A stretch of 64,000 nt of DNA from Tigheibacillus halophilus (GCF_042683165.1 NZ_JBHUIZ010000006.1:248001-312000); one strand, 5' to 3'. Counted from the first letter of the stretch, positions 34,706 to 43,894 are shown. Made by a program: numbers and translations. The notes: a model not told the origin generated them from the letters alone.

Positions 34706-35212
34706 TGACAAGAAAATCATGCGAACTGACAAGTAAAGAGGTGGAATTGACAAGTAAACTGTCCGATTTGACAAGAGAGCGCCGTGAAAAGAAGAGAATC
34801 CCGGCCGGTGACAAGTAAACCATGCGAACTGACAAGTAAAGAGGTGGAACCGACAAGTAAACTGTCCGATCTGACAAGAAAGCGCCGTGAAAAGAAGAGA
34901 ATCCTTGCCGGTGACAAGTAAATCATGGGAACTGACAAGTAAAGAGGTGGAACCGACAAGTAAACTACCCGATCTGACAAGAAAGCGCCGTGAAAAGAAG
35001 AGAATCCTTGCCGGTGACAAGTAAATCATGGGAACTGACAAGTAAAGAGGTGGAATTGACAAGTAAACTACCCGATCTGACAAGAGAGCACCGTGAAGAG
35101 AAGAGAATCCCGGCCGGTGACAAGAAAAATGAGCGAACTGACAAGTAAAGGGATGAAACTGACAAGTAAACTGCCCGATTTGACAAGAAAGCGCCCCTCT
35201 CGACAAGAAAAA
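34706..35212 (+). repeat. Phased TGACAAG repeat array A (five 103-bp units)
   Basis: GACAAG occurs 21 times, always on the plus strand, at 34707, 34728, 34749, 34770, then 34810 and on, with steps 21, 21, 21, 40 repeated. The four-copy block recurs at exactly 103 bp (34707, 34810, 34913, 35016, 35119), with a last copy at 35202. The 40-bp step contains a decayed copy (GAAGAG) at +21, so the basic step is about 20.6 bp throughout, two helical turns. The fuller consensus is TGACAAGTAAA plus ten variable bases. There are no unique spacers and no cas genes. It follows the second NERD gene. Confidence 0.95.
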
Positions 35213-35453
35213 GCACTAGGGAGCAACCACATTCCGCCTTGTAGCGCGCCCCCTAAAAAGGATGGCGCGTCACCTATTCTCCATCAAAAAGGAATAAAAC
35301 AACTGGAAATGCCCGACACTCTTGCTAAATGCTTCCAACTTTCGCTATAATTTACCTTAGCGCGTGCAATTGCTGTCGGTTTACGTAGGAAAGATGGGGC
35401 TATTCTGTACAATCTGCAGGATTGGAGCCATTTTCAGCAAGATATTTCCATAC

Positions 35454-35482
35454 TTGACATTTTTTTCTGGCAAGATGACATT
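35454..35482 (+). promoter_or_regulatory. Possible tagO promoter
   Basis: A perfect -35 TTGACA (35454-35459) is followed after 17 bp by a weak -10 (GACATT), just before the ribosome binding site GTAGGAGAA of tagO. The region between array A and this promoter (35213-35453) has a 7-bp GCGCGCC/GGCGCGT hairpin and no gene. Confidence 0.35.
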
Positions 35483-35500
35483 ACGGTAGGAGAATCCATC

Positions 35501-36589
35501 ATGTTCAATTACGGCGAATTATTGATCGCTTTTGCTATATCACTTGTCAGTACATTGGTATTGACGTATCCGGTCAAGAAACTGGCGATGAGAATCGGGG
35601 CTGTGGATTATCCCAATCATCGTAAAATACATAAAATCGTTACACCGAGGCTGGGTGGCCTCGCCATGTTCATAGGCACCGTGCTTGGTGTGTTGTACTT
35701 GACGCCATATCATCATGATCTGGCTGCCATTGGCCTTGGGGCGCTTATCATTGTCATTACCGGTATGCTTGATGATAAATATACCATCAGGCCGGTTGTC
35801 AAATTGACAGGGCAGCTGATTGCTGCTTCTATCTTGATATCGGCTGATATTGTGATTCAAAAGGTGACACTGCCTTTTTTTGGTATGGTGGACCTTGGTT
35901 TCTTCAGTGTATTTCTGACGGTATTGTGGATAGTGGGTATCACGAATGCGATCAATCTTATTGATGGCTTGGACGGTCTGGCGACAGGCGTTGCAACGAT
36001 CGCGCTTGCCAGTATGCTTGCCATGTCGATCATCGATTTTCGTGTGCTCGCCGCATACCTTTGCATCACGTTGATCGGCTCTAATCTGGGTTTTCTCTAT
36101 CATAATTTTTATCCGGCAAAAATTTACATGGGGGATACCGGATCGAATTTTCTCGGGTATATGATTGCTGTTGTCTCCATTCTTGGTTTGTTTAAAAATA
36201 TTGCCCTGTTCAGTTTCATCATCCCAGTCATTATTTTGGCCCTTCCGATTCTGGATACGTTTTTGGCAATCATACGCAGAATGCGAAAAAAGGAAAACAT
36301 CATGATGGCAGATAATAAGCATCTGCATTATCGATTGCTTTCCGCGGGGTATAGTCACAGACAATCTGTTTTGATTTTATATGCATTCAGTGCGATTTTT
36401 GGTATATTGGCCCTCCTTTTCTCAGAAGCAAGTCTTATCACATCATTGCTTATCACGCTGGTAGTTCTTGCATTCATGCATGTGATTGCTGAGATTGCGG
36501 GTTTAGTGCTTGGCGGCAAAAAACCGATTGTCGACTTGCTCACAAGGCCATTTCGAAAAAAAGCACGCAAGAACCATCATGAAGATTGA
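35501..36589 (+). CDS. tagO: Undecaprenyl-phosphate GlcNAc-1-phosphate transferase TagO
   Basis: A 362-residue polytopic enzyme of the MraY/WecA family with about eleven membrane helices. Signature residues appear in HRKIHKIVTPRLGGLAMF, TGMLDDKY, LIDGLDGLATGVATIA, YMGDTGSNFLGY and ADNKHLHYRLLSAGYSHRQ. It attaches GlcNAc-1-phosphate to undecaprenyl phosphate, the first step of wall teichoic acid linkage-unit synthesis, and also feeds other wall polymers. The start is ATG 35501 behind GTAGGAG. tagD and tagB-type genes lie nearby on the other strand. Confidence 0.95.
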   Translation: MFNYGELLIAFAISLVSTLVLTYPVKKLAMRIGAVDYPNHRKIHKIVTPRLGGLAMFIGTVLGVLYLTPYHHDLAAIGLGALIIVITGMLDDKYTIRPVVKLTGQLIAASILISADIVIQKVTLPFFGMVDLGFFSVFLTVLWIVGITNAINLIDGLDGLATGVATIALASMLAMSIIDFRVLAAYLCITLIGSNLGFLYHNFYPAKIYMGDTGSNFLGYMIAVVSILGLFKNIALFSFIIPVIILALPILDTFLAIIRRMRKKENIMMADNKHLHYRLLSAGYSHRQSVLILYAFSAIFGILALLFSEASLITSLLITLVVLAFMHVIAEIAGLVLGGKKPIVDLLTRPFRKKARKNHHED

Positions 36590-36660
36590 ACATATCGAAA
36601 ACATGAGACATTACTGTATGGCATTTACATAAAAAAACGCAAAAAATGGGGAGGAATTCC

Positions 36661-37284
36661 ATGAAGCAAAATGAAACAAAGGTACAGAAAAATCCTAGTC
36701 CTTGGCTGCGAATGTGGCTGCATCCCAAGCAAACGGTAATCGATTCGGATAAGCGGTTTACCGTCTCCACTTATCTTCTTATCTGGATACTTGGTATACA
36801 TGTCGCATTAAGCTTCGCCCAGGAGGTTCACTCAGGAGATTCTCATTCTCTTGGCTATACACTTGGCATCAGTCTGCTTCGCGCCATTCTTTACGGCGCG
36901 GTCATATGGGGGATTTACGGTGTACTCTCTTATTGGCTGGGCAGGCTGTTTGGGGGAAAGGGCACATGGCGTTCCGTATTCCATGCGCTGGCATTCGCTC
37001 AGGTTCCGATGCTTGGTTATCTGGTCGTTTATTGGCCACTCGCATTAGGTGTATTCGGTGCCGCATTGTTTTCCTCTGCGGAAGTGTCCTTGGATCCGGG
37101 GCAAATGATGCTCAATCTCGTAGCGTTGCTTGTCAATCTAGTGCTGGGAATATGGTATATCGTTACCGTATCTAAAGCGATCGCAGGGGCACATGGCTTC
37201 TCCAGCTGGAAAGGTTTTCTCACTTTTGTTGCGCTGATTGTCCTCATCTTTTTGCTTTTGATGGGTTTTCAAACGATCGGATAA
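36661..37284 (+). CDS. Yip1-family membrane protein
   Basis: A 207-residue integral membrane protein with about five helices after a polar N-terminus. The pattern (PWLRMWLHPKQTVIDSD at the start, then WLGRLFGGKGTWRSVFHALAFAQVPM and IWYIVTVSKAIAGAHGFSSWKG) is that of bacterial Yip1-domain (YIP1/DUF1282-like) proteins. Function is not known. The start is ATG 36661 behind GGGGAGG. It stands between tagO and the convergent tagB gene. Confidence 0.83.
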   Translation: MKQNETKVQKNPSPWLRMWLHPKQTVIDSDKRFTVSTYLLIWILGIHVALSFAQEVHSGDSHSLGYTLGISLLRAILYGAVIWGIYGVLSYWLGRLFGGKGTWRSVFHALAFAQVPMLGYLVVYWPLALGVFGAALFSSAEVSLDPGQMMLNLVALLVNLVLGIWYIVTVSKAIAGAHGFSSWKGFLTFVALIVLIFLLLMGFQTIG

Positions 37285-37300
37285 AAAGTATTTTCATAGA

Positions 37301-37350
37301 AAAAAGCCGGGAAACGCAGCAATCAGTCATGCGTTTTGTCCGGCTTTTTG
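37301..37350. terminator. Bidirectional terminator between Yip1-like gene and tagB
   Basis: AAAAAGCCGG..CGCA pairs with TGCG..CCGGCTTTTT across 37301-37350, with A- and T-runs on either side. The right half lies inside the 3' end of the minus-strand tagB gene. Confidence 0.75.
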
Positions 37351-38514
37351 TGGTTCTGCAACGCGTTCTGGATAGTAGATTGCCTCCACCAGACTTGCTG
37401 CGGATTCCCCGTGTGCATATTCATTCCATTCACGAGCGAAACGGCTGATCTTCTCCATGTCAAAATAGCCTGTTTCCAAAATGTCCATCACATCATCTGT
37501 ATCGCGTGCGATCGGACCCGGTACCAAATCGGTATAGTTTTCCGTGAAACCTCTGTTTACCATGTACGCCTCCAAATCATAGGCAAAGAAAATCATTGGC
37601 CTGTGCAGCAATGCATATTCAAAAGGAATCGACGAGTAATCTGTGATCAATACATCAGCGGCCACAAGCAGTTCGTTGACGGAAAAACCATTCGATACAT
37701 TGTACACGAAGCCGGGATGCTTATTTTCATAAGTATGGTTGACGGCGGGATGGAGCCGTAAAAAAATGACATACTCATGATGGAAACGCTGGTACATTTT
37801 ATCCATGTCCAATGCAATTGCCGGTGCATCCAGCTCCTGGTCACGGAAAGTAGGGGCATATAAGATGACTTTTTTTTCACGGATGACCGGAAATTCTTCC
37901 TGCAGTTTTTCCAGAGAAGCAGCCTGCTCCGAGCGATCAAAAAAGAAATCTGTCCTTGGTGTACCATATCGCAGCATCCGTGAATCATCCACCCCAAAGC
38001 ATTGTTCAAAAATACCGGCCATTTTTTCCGAGCTGACAGCTATCTGTGTGAAATGGTCATAAACTAGCTGAAAACGAGATAATGCTCGCTGCGCTCTTTT
38101 CCCATTGGAGGGATCCAGCAGCCCGAACTGTTTGATGGCGCCATTGGCGTGCCATAGCTGGATGCAGTGGACATCCTCTTTAAAATGGCAGGCTGCGAGA
38201 AAACCAAAATAATTATCTATGAAAATCTGTTTGGCCGTTGCCAGGTGATAGATGCCAGCTATCCAATCTGCCAGATTGCCAGTTTCAAAGCGCCGCACAA
38301 GATGGCGTTTATCAAAGTCTGTCTGGCAGGAAGGGGTTTTTAGCACAACAATTGTATCATCTGTCTGCCGCTCCACTTCTTGTAATGTCCGCAGTATGTT
38401 ATCTCCGAAGGATGCGACAAAAACGGTCTTTTTTTGCATAGGAAAAAGCTTGCAAATGGAAAATACGAACCGAAATGCAAGCAGATATACAGTAATTGCC
38501 AGTTCTCTAATCAT
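37327..38514 (-). CDS. tagB: TagB-like CDP-glycerol glycerophosphotransferase
   Basis: A 395-residue GT-B type transferase of the TagB/TagF family, which moves glycerol phosphate from CDP-glycerol to a lipid-linked acceptor. An N-terminal amphipathic segment (about 1-25) suits membrane association. Conserved motifs are QLWHANGAIKQFG, GTPRTDFFFD, VILYAPTFRDQE, FLRLHPAVN, LITDYSSIPFEYALLHRPMIFFAYD and LVPGPI. Its length fits TagB, the primase adding the first glycerol phosphate to the linkage unit, rather than the longer polymerase TagF. It overlaps tagD by 8 bp and is cotranscribed with it. A second paralogue is at 48872. Confidence 0.88.
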   Translation of the reverse strand: MIRELAITVYLLAFRFVFSICKLFPMQKKTVFVASFGDNILRTLQEVERQTDDTIVVLKTPSCQTDFDKRHLVRRFETGNLADWIAGIYHLATAKQIFIDNYFGFLAACHFKEDVHCIQLWHANGAIKQFGLLDPSNGKRAQRALSRFQLVYDHFTQIAVSSEKMAGIFEQCFGVDDSRMLRYGTPRTDFFFDRSEQAASLEKLQEEFPVIREKKVILYAPTFRDQELDAPAIALDMDKMYQRFHHEYVIFLRLHPAVNHTYENKHPGFVYNVSNGFSVNELLVAADVLITDYSSIPFEYALLHRPMIFFAYDLEAYMVNRGFTENYTDLVPGPIARDTDDVMDILETGYFDMEKISRFAREWNEYAHGESAASLVEAIYYPERVAEPQKAGQNA

Positions 38515-38905
38515 TTTTTCTCAAATTCAGATCTTTTTTGATTTTGGTAGTGGAAATACCGACTGTGCGCGGCAAATAGATGACTTCGCAATAATCTTTT
38601 AAAAAGTCGAATTTACCTTCCCAGTCATCTCCCATCACGAAAACATCGACATCATGATCCTGAACATCGGAAATTTTCTGTTCCCAGTTGTCTTCGGGGA
38701 TCACTTCGTCTACATAGCGGACAGCTTCCAGAATAGCCTTGCGCTGTTCAAATGTATAGTAAGCTTTCTTGCCCTTCAATGCATTGAATTCGTCTGAAGA
38801 AATCGCTACAATCAGATAATCGCCAAACTCCTTGGCCCGGCGCAATAGGTTGATGTGTCCCGTATGGAGTAAATCATAAGTCCCATATGTGATCACTTTT
38901 CTCAT
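38507..38905 (-). CDS. tagD: Glycerol-3-phosphate cytidylyltransferase TagD
   Basis: A 132-residue nucleotidyltransferase that makes CDP-glycerol from CTP and glycerol 3-phosphate. The CTP-binding loop GTYDLLHTGHINLLRRAKE (with HxGH) and the closing RTVGISTTKIKKDL (RTxGISTT) are intact. It is the first gene of the minus-strand tagD-tagB operon and supplies the substrate of the two TagB-like proteins and the large transferase at 59543. The start is ATG 38905 behind AGGAGGTTT on the minus strand. Confidence 0.96.
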   Translation of the reverse strand: MRKVITYGTYDLLHTGHINLLRRAKEFGDYLIVAISSDEFNALKGKKAYYTFEQRKAILEAVRYVDEVIPEDNWEQKISDVQDHDVDVFVMGDDWEGKFDFLKDYCEVIYLPRTVGISTTKIKKDLNLRKND

Positions 38906-39610
38906 TGAGGAAACCTCCTGTTTGTTCCATGTATCAAGTCTGATGCTCGTTCCATGTCTTCATCATATCCCAATTATACTATGAAAATACAAAATGAAAA
39001 GGGTTTATCGGATTTTTAACAAGGCGGTAATATAATGACGATATATGTAAAAATAAGCAGATTTCCATGATTTACCAATAGTTATATACAGATCTCTTGT
39101 CTGTGCATCCTGCTAACGAAAGGTCAGTAATAAAATCGTATAATTATCCTGAGAATCAATGGATAAAATGGCTTTAGGACACCCGAGAGAACCTTACTGA
39201 GTTCAATGTACCGCGCCAGCGCTGCGTTTTCACCAGCATAATACTGTTTTCACTGCTCACCTGATACAAAGGTTCCTTATTTTAAATGGCTTCATCCCCC
39301 ACACAGTCAAGTTGCCGACTTTCTTTTCAAATGCATCGTCGTTTCCATGCTACCCATAGACAATTTGCTGTCAGCACCCATCTTAAAGGGATTTGTAGCA
39401 CTATATGGAATGGCTTACGAAAATATTTCGTTCCTCTTTTATTTGCCAAAAACAGGACTTTTTTACAAGGACCGGGACTTTTGGCACTTGTTTGACTTTT
39501 CGAATTTATTTTATGATGATAGTGTTTGAAAATTATGTCACTATGCTGGAAAGACATACATCATACATAACAGCTCCTGGCATCAGTGGACAAAACAAAG
39601 GGGGAAGTTT
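38906..39610. other. Intergenic region between tagD and the protease
   Basis: About 700 bp hold the divergent regulatory regions of tagD and the Vpr-like protease. Short frames (up to 82 codons) on both strands overlap each other and show no family features. A TTGACT near 39495 may be part of the protease promoter, but no matching -10 box is convincing. No repeat or RNA gene is recognised. Confidence 0.4.
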
Positions 39611-42600
39611 ATGTACAAGCGTATCGGAATATTGCTGGCGATTTTTCTATTAGCCTTCAGCAATATCGCCTTCGCGTCGGCTGCACAGCTGCCAAAAGCG
39701 AATGTACATAAGGCGAAAACACAACACACACAGAAGTTGAAAGAGAGCAAGGATCCGGACAAGCAAGTCCGTGTCATTGTGGAAATGAAGGGCGAGGCGC
39801 CAATTGAAAAAGCGACCAAAAAAGGTGTTATGTTCAAGAGCCTCGCTAAAACAGATCAGCAGTCACTGCAAAAAGCTGCGCAAGCTACACAGAAAAAAGT
39901 AAAAGCAGACATCAAGACGAAAAAAGTGAAAGCGAAATATTTTCAGGAATTCAACACAGTTGTCAATGGTTTTAGTGCAGAACTGAAGCAAAAAGACATT
40001 GATATTGTCAAAAAACTTCCAGATGTCAAAAGCGTTCATATCGTGAATGAGTACAAGCGTCCGGAAGTAAAACCGCAAATGAAATACAGCAAGGAGCTTG
40101 TCCAAGCACAGGAAGCTTGGCGTGACTATGGTTTTAAAGGCCAGGGAATGGTCGTTGGTATCATCGATTCAGGAATCGATCCAAGCCACCGCGACATGAT
40201 TTTGAGCGATGGTACTAAACCAAAGCTTAACAAAAGAACAGTCGATGCGTTAGGAAACACATTGCCTGGTAAATTCTATACAGAAAAGGTGCCATACGGC
40301 TACAACTATATGGATGAGAATGATGAAATCCGTGATTTGTACAAAGGAGCATCCATGCATGGCATGCACGTTGCTGGTACTGTCGGAGCCAATGGCGATG
40401 AAGATAACGGAGGCATCAAAGGGATCGCTCCCGAATCGCAGCTGCTCGCTTTGAAGGTTTTCGGCAACGATCCGGAAATGAAATCCACTTATGGGGATAT
40501 TTATATCAAAGCGATTGATGACGCCATCAAGCTGGAAGCGGATGTTTTGAATATGAGTCTCGGTTCTACAGCGGGATTTGTAGATTCTGACTCTGCAGAA
40601 CAGCAAGCTGTGACGCGTGCCGTTGATAATGGCATTCTTATGTCGATTTCAGCAGGTAACTCGAACATGTTTGGCGAAGGATTTTACTATCCGCTGGCTT
40701 CGAATCCAGACTATGGGGTAAGCGGATCACCAGGATTGGCGCTGGATTCCACACAAGTGGCTTCTTTTGAAAACTCCAACATCACTGTCGATGCACTGGA
40801 ATATCACATCGGTGATGAAAAAGGACAAGCACCATTCCTTTCAGCAGGAGAAACCAGTCCGGATGATTATGTTAAAACGACATTCGATGTCGTTGAAGCA
40901 GGACTTGGAACACCTGAAGAGCTGGAAGGAAAAGATGTCAAAGGCAAATATGCATTGATCCGACGCGGAGATATCGGTTTTGTCGATAAGGCTCTAAACG
41001 CGCAGAAGGCCGGTGCCGAAGGTGTGATCATCTACAATAACACGGATGGCATCGTGAATATGGCTTCAGATAGCGAGATTGAGATTCCGCAGCTGTTCAT
41101 GCTGAAGAACGATGGAGACAAACTTGCGACAAGCTTGAAAGACGGCAAAAAAGTAACCATCGATTTTACAGGTGAAAAGACAAATATTCAAAATCCGGAC
41201 GCAGGTAAAATGAGCGCTTTCTCCTCATGGGGACTGACTCCGAGCCTGGATTTCAAACCGGAAATCACCGCGCCGGGCGGACAAATTTTATCTACATTGA
41301 ATGATGATCAATACGGTTTAATGAGTGGTACATCGATGGCCGCACCACATGTCTCAGGCGGCAGTGCACTTGTATTGGAACGTGTTCGGGATGAATTCAA
41401 CTTGAAAAATGCCGATCGCGTCAACCATGCGAAAAACCTGATGATGAATACTGCAAAAATCGTGGACTTTGAAGAGGAACCTGTATCACCTCGCCGTCAG
41501 GGAGCTGGACTCATGCAGCTGCATGCAGCACTTTCAACACCAGTGACGGTAACTGAGTCGAAAACACATGAAGCAAAAGTAGCTTTGAAGGAAATCAAGG
41601 GCAACAAGGCAACATTCGAGCTGACAGCGGAAAACTTCTCTGATAAAGCTGTTTCTTATGATGTCAAAGCGAACGCCCAAACAGACCAGCCATTGAATAA
41701 CGGCGGTGAATATCTCGTATTGCCAAATGATAACGCTGCGTTGGATTTGACAGAGGATGTCAATATCAAAATCGATGGCAAAAAGACAAATAAAGTAGAA
41801 ATTCCAGCAGACGGCAAAGCATCGTTCACAGTTTCTATCAATGTGAGCAAGGTAGATGGCTTGCTGCAAAATTACTTTGAAAATGGTTATTGGCTGGAAG
41901 GATTTGTCACTTTAACGGATCCATCCGACAACAACCCTGCATTGCATGTTCCTTATGTCGGCTTCAAAGGCCAGTGGGATAAGGCACCGATTTTTGATAC
42001 ACCAGAATGGGATGCTGATACGTATTACGGCATGACAGGCATCGTTACATCTGCCGGCGACGATGACTACGCATTCTTGGGCGAAGATTTGAACAGCGGC
42101 GAATTGGACCCTGCCAAAATTGCTATTTCACCAAATGGTGATCATGTGCAAGATGACGCTTTACTGATTTTCTCGACATTGCGTAATGCCAAAGACGTGA
42201 AGTACCAAGTGCTGGATAAAAATAAACAAGTTGTGCGGACCATCAGCACAGAAGAATTTTTGCGCAAAAATTATTATGATGGCGGAGAAGGACCAATGTA
42301 CAACTTGTCCGGCGAAAATATTTGGGATGGAAAAGTCGACGGGAAAACAGCTGCAGACGGCCAGTATTATTTGCAGGTCTCCGGCAAAGTAGATTACCCA
42401 GGCGCAAAGGCACAGAACTTGCAAATCCCTGTCAAAGTAGATACGAAAGCTCCATCGCTGAAGGTTTCATTTGACAGCGATAAGCAAAAGGTAAGCGTTG
42501 AAGCTGCAGACGAAAAAGGCGGCAGCGGACTCGCATACTGGGATGTATTGGTCGATGGCAAATCCATTTTGGACAAGCCATACACGAATGGCGAAACAAC

Positions 42601-43423
42601 ACATCAGCTAGTCAAGAAGCTGAAAAAGGACCAGAAGCTTTCTGTTGTTGCAGTCGACTATGCCGGTAACCAAAAGGAAGAAGAAGCATCACAGGCTGTC
42701 GATACCACTGCACCGGATTTGCACTTGAAAACCCCTGAATTCCTTGGAATCGAGTCAGGCAAAAAGGTTGTCTTTTCGGGTTATGCTACTGACAAATCCG
42801 GCTTAAAGGAAGTAACCATTGATGGCCAGCAAGCGAAATTGGATTATGACAAGGCCAACGATCGCTATAACTTCAGTTTGACAGTGAAATATAAAGATGG
42901 TTATCATACAGCGAAAATCCAAGCTGCAGACACCGCCGGAAATAAAACAGACATTGCACGCAAGTTCTTCGTTGACACGAAGCAAGCGAAGCTCAATGTT
43001 AAAGCGGCTGAAAAGGTGAAAACCGACACAGTGAAGGTTTCCGCGAAAATCAAAGACAATTTCGATGACATCAAACTCTATGTCAATGGTAATGAAGTGT
43101 ACAAGCATGAGCTTTCAGAGCCATATGATATGGTGAAATTCAATGAAAAAGTCGATGTTAACCTTGATTTGAAAGACGGCAAGAATGAATTTGAATTCAA
43201 AGTCGTTGATCTGGGCGGACATGAAACGATTCAACATGTGGTGATCGAAAAGGAAGCTGACAAAAATTCCGGTAACGGCAACGGACATGGCAATAACAAT
43301 AACAATGGCAACGGCAATGGCCATGGACAAGCTGATAATGGATTTTTGGGCGGGCTAGTCGGATTTATTGTAGATCGCGTCAATAATTTGATCGGCAGCA
43401 TTTTCGGATGGCTCCTGCCTTAA
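39611..43423 (+). CDS. Secreted S8 subtilisin-like protease (Vpr type), multi-domain
   Basis: A 1270-residue exported serine protease. The signal peptide covers about 1-25 (ending AFASA), then an inhibitor I9-like propeptide (about 50-145). The catalytic domain carries the Asp186 (GIIDSGIDPSH), His250 (HGMHVAGT) and Ser575 (GTSMAAPHVSG) triad and is interrupted by a PA domain (about 390-510, with YALIRRGDIGFVDKA). Fn3-like and several Ig-like domains follow (about 650-1215), then a Gly/Asn/His-rich linker and a hydrophobic tail (GFLGGLVGFIVDRVNNLIG). B. subtilis Vpr is about 806 residues, so this protein has roughly 450 extra C-terminal residues. The start is ATG 39611 after AAAGGGGGAAG. A terminator follows at 43443. 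Confidence 0.94.
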   Translation: MYKRIGILLAIFLLAFSNIAFASAAQLPKANVHKAKTQHTQKLKESKDPDKQVRVIVEMKGEAPIEKATKKGVMFKSLAKTDQQSLQKAAQATQKKVKADIKTKKVKAKYFQEFNTVVNGFSAELKQKDIDIVKKLPDVKSVHIVNEYKRPEVKPQMKYSKELVQAQEAWRDYGFKGQGMVVGIIDSGIDPSHRDMILSDGTKPKLNKRTVDALGNTLPGKFYTEKVPYGYNYMDENDEIRDLYKGASMHGMHVAGTVGANGDEDNGGIKGIAPESQLLALKVFGNDPEMKSTYGDIYIKAIDDAIKLEADVLNMSLGSTAGFVDSDSAEQQAVTRAVDNGILMSISAGNSNMFGEGFYYPLASNPDYGVSGSPGLALDSTQVASFENSNITVDALEYHIGDEKGQAPFLSAGETSPDDYVKTTFDVVEAGLGTPEELEGKDVKGKYALIRRGDIGFVDKALNAQKAGAEGVIIYNNTDGIVNMASDSEIEIPQLFMLKNDGDKLATSLKDGKKVTIDFTGEKTNIQNPDAGKMSAFSSWGLTPSLDFKPEITAPGGQILSTLNDDQYGLMSGTSMAAPHVSGGSALVLERVRDEFNLKNADRVNHAKNLMMNTAKIVDFEEEPVSPRRQGAGLMQLHAALSTPVTVTESKTHEAKVALKEIKGNKATFELTAENFSDKAVSYDVKANAQTDQPLNNGGEYLVLPNDNAALDLTEDVNIKIDGKKTNKVEIPADGKASFTVSINVSKVDGLLQNYFENGYWLEGFVTLTDPSDNNPALHVPYVGFKGQWDKAPIFDTPEWDADTYYGMTGIVTSAGDDDYAFLGEDLNSGELDPAKIAISPNGDHVQDDALLIFSTLRNAKDVKYQVLDKNKQVVRTISTEEFLRKNYYDGGEGPMYNLSGENIWDGKVDGKTAADGQYYLQVSGKVDYPGAKAQNLQIPVKVDTKAPSLKVSFDSDKQKVSVEAADEKGGSGLAYWDVLVDGKSILDKPYTNGETTHQLVKKLKKDQKLSVVAVDYAGNQKEEEASQAVDTTAPDLHLKTPEFLGIESGKKVVFSGYATDKSGLKEVTIDGQQAKLDYDKANDRYNFSLTVKYKDGYHTAKIQAADTAGNKTDIARKFFVDTKQAKLNVKAAEKVKTDTVKVSAKIKDNFDDIKLYVNGNEVYKHELSEPYDMVKFNEKVDVNLDLKDGKNEFEFKVVDLGGHETIQHVVIEKEADKNSGNGNGHGNNNNNGNGNGHGQADNGFLGGLVGFIVDRVNNLIGSIFGWLLP

Positions 43424-43442
43424 ACGATCATACAAATTATCG

Positions 43443-43480
43443 CCGCCACCAATGCATGAAAGCATTGGTGGCGGTTTTTT
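43443..43480 (+). terminator. Terminator of the protease gene
   Basis: A perfect 13-bp stem (43443-43455 with 43462-43474) with a six-base loop and six following T's lies 20 bp after the protease stop. Confidence 0.9.
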
Positions 43481-43520
43481 AAGTGGGCGGAGTGGCCGTG
43501 TGGGCGAGGGTCCAGGCCGC

Positions 43521-43713
43521 TGACAAGTAATTAGGCGTGATTGACAAGTAAATGCCGAATCTGACAAGTAAAGCACCGCATTAGACAAGTAATCTCAGCC
43601 AAGAGCCAAGAGTCCAGGCTGCAGACAAGAAACAGAGCGCGAGTGACAAGTAAATGCGCCAATCTGACAAGTAAAGCTCCCGACCTGACAAGTAAACCGA
43701 GCAGAATGACATG
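43521..43713 (+). repeat. Phased TGACAAG repeat array B
   Basis: GACAAG occurs at 43522, 43543, 43563, 43584, 43624, 43645, 43666 and 43687, and GACATG at 43708, giving steps 21, 20, 21, 40, 21, 21, 21, 21. The apparent gap in the 40-bp step holds a decayed copy, GCCAAG, at 43605, exactly 21 bp from its neighbour. Most copies read TGACAAGTAA, as in array A. It lies between the protease terminator and a zinc-ribbon membrane gene. All copies face the same way. No spacers or cas genes. Confidence 0.93.
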
Positions 43714-43894
43714 TAACCCCGCCCACATCAAGCAAATGAGCAAGCCAGCGAACACGCCCGCCATCCCCGCCCATAAAAAGCAAGGTAAATATTTCAAAAA
43801 AGAAATGGCAACTATGCCAAAACTTGCTATAATGGTAGGAGTCTTTGTGAAAATAGGTACATAGACTTAACATTTTACGAGGAGGAACTGAAAT

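Noticed and set aside
34562..35216. Long minus-strand ORFs with FTCQ/YLSV/LLV heptads, and a similar one at 43595-44119
   Set aside because: They follow from the 21-bp step of the repeat array, are open in more than one frame at once, lack ribosome binding sites and overlap one another, so they are not listed as genes.
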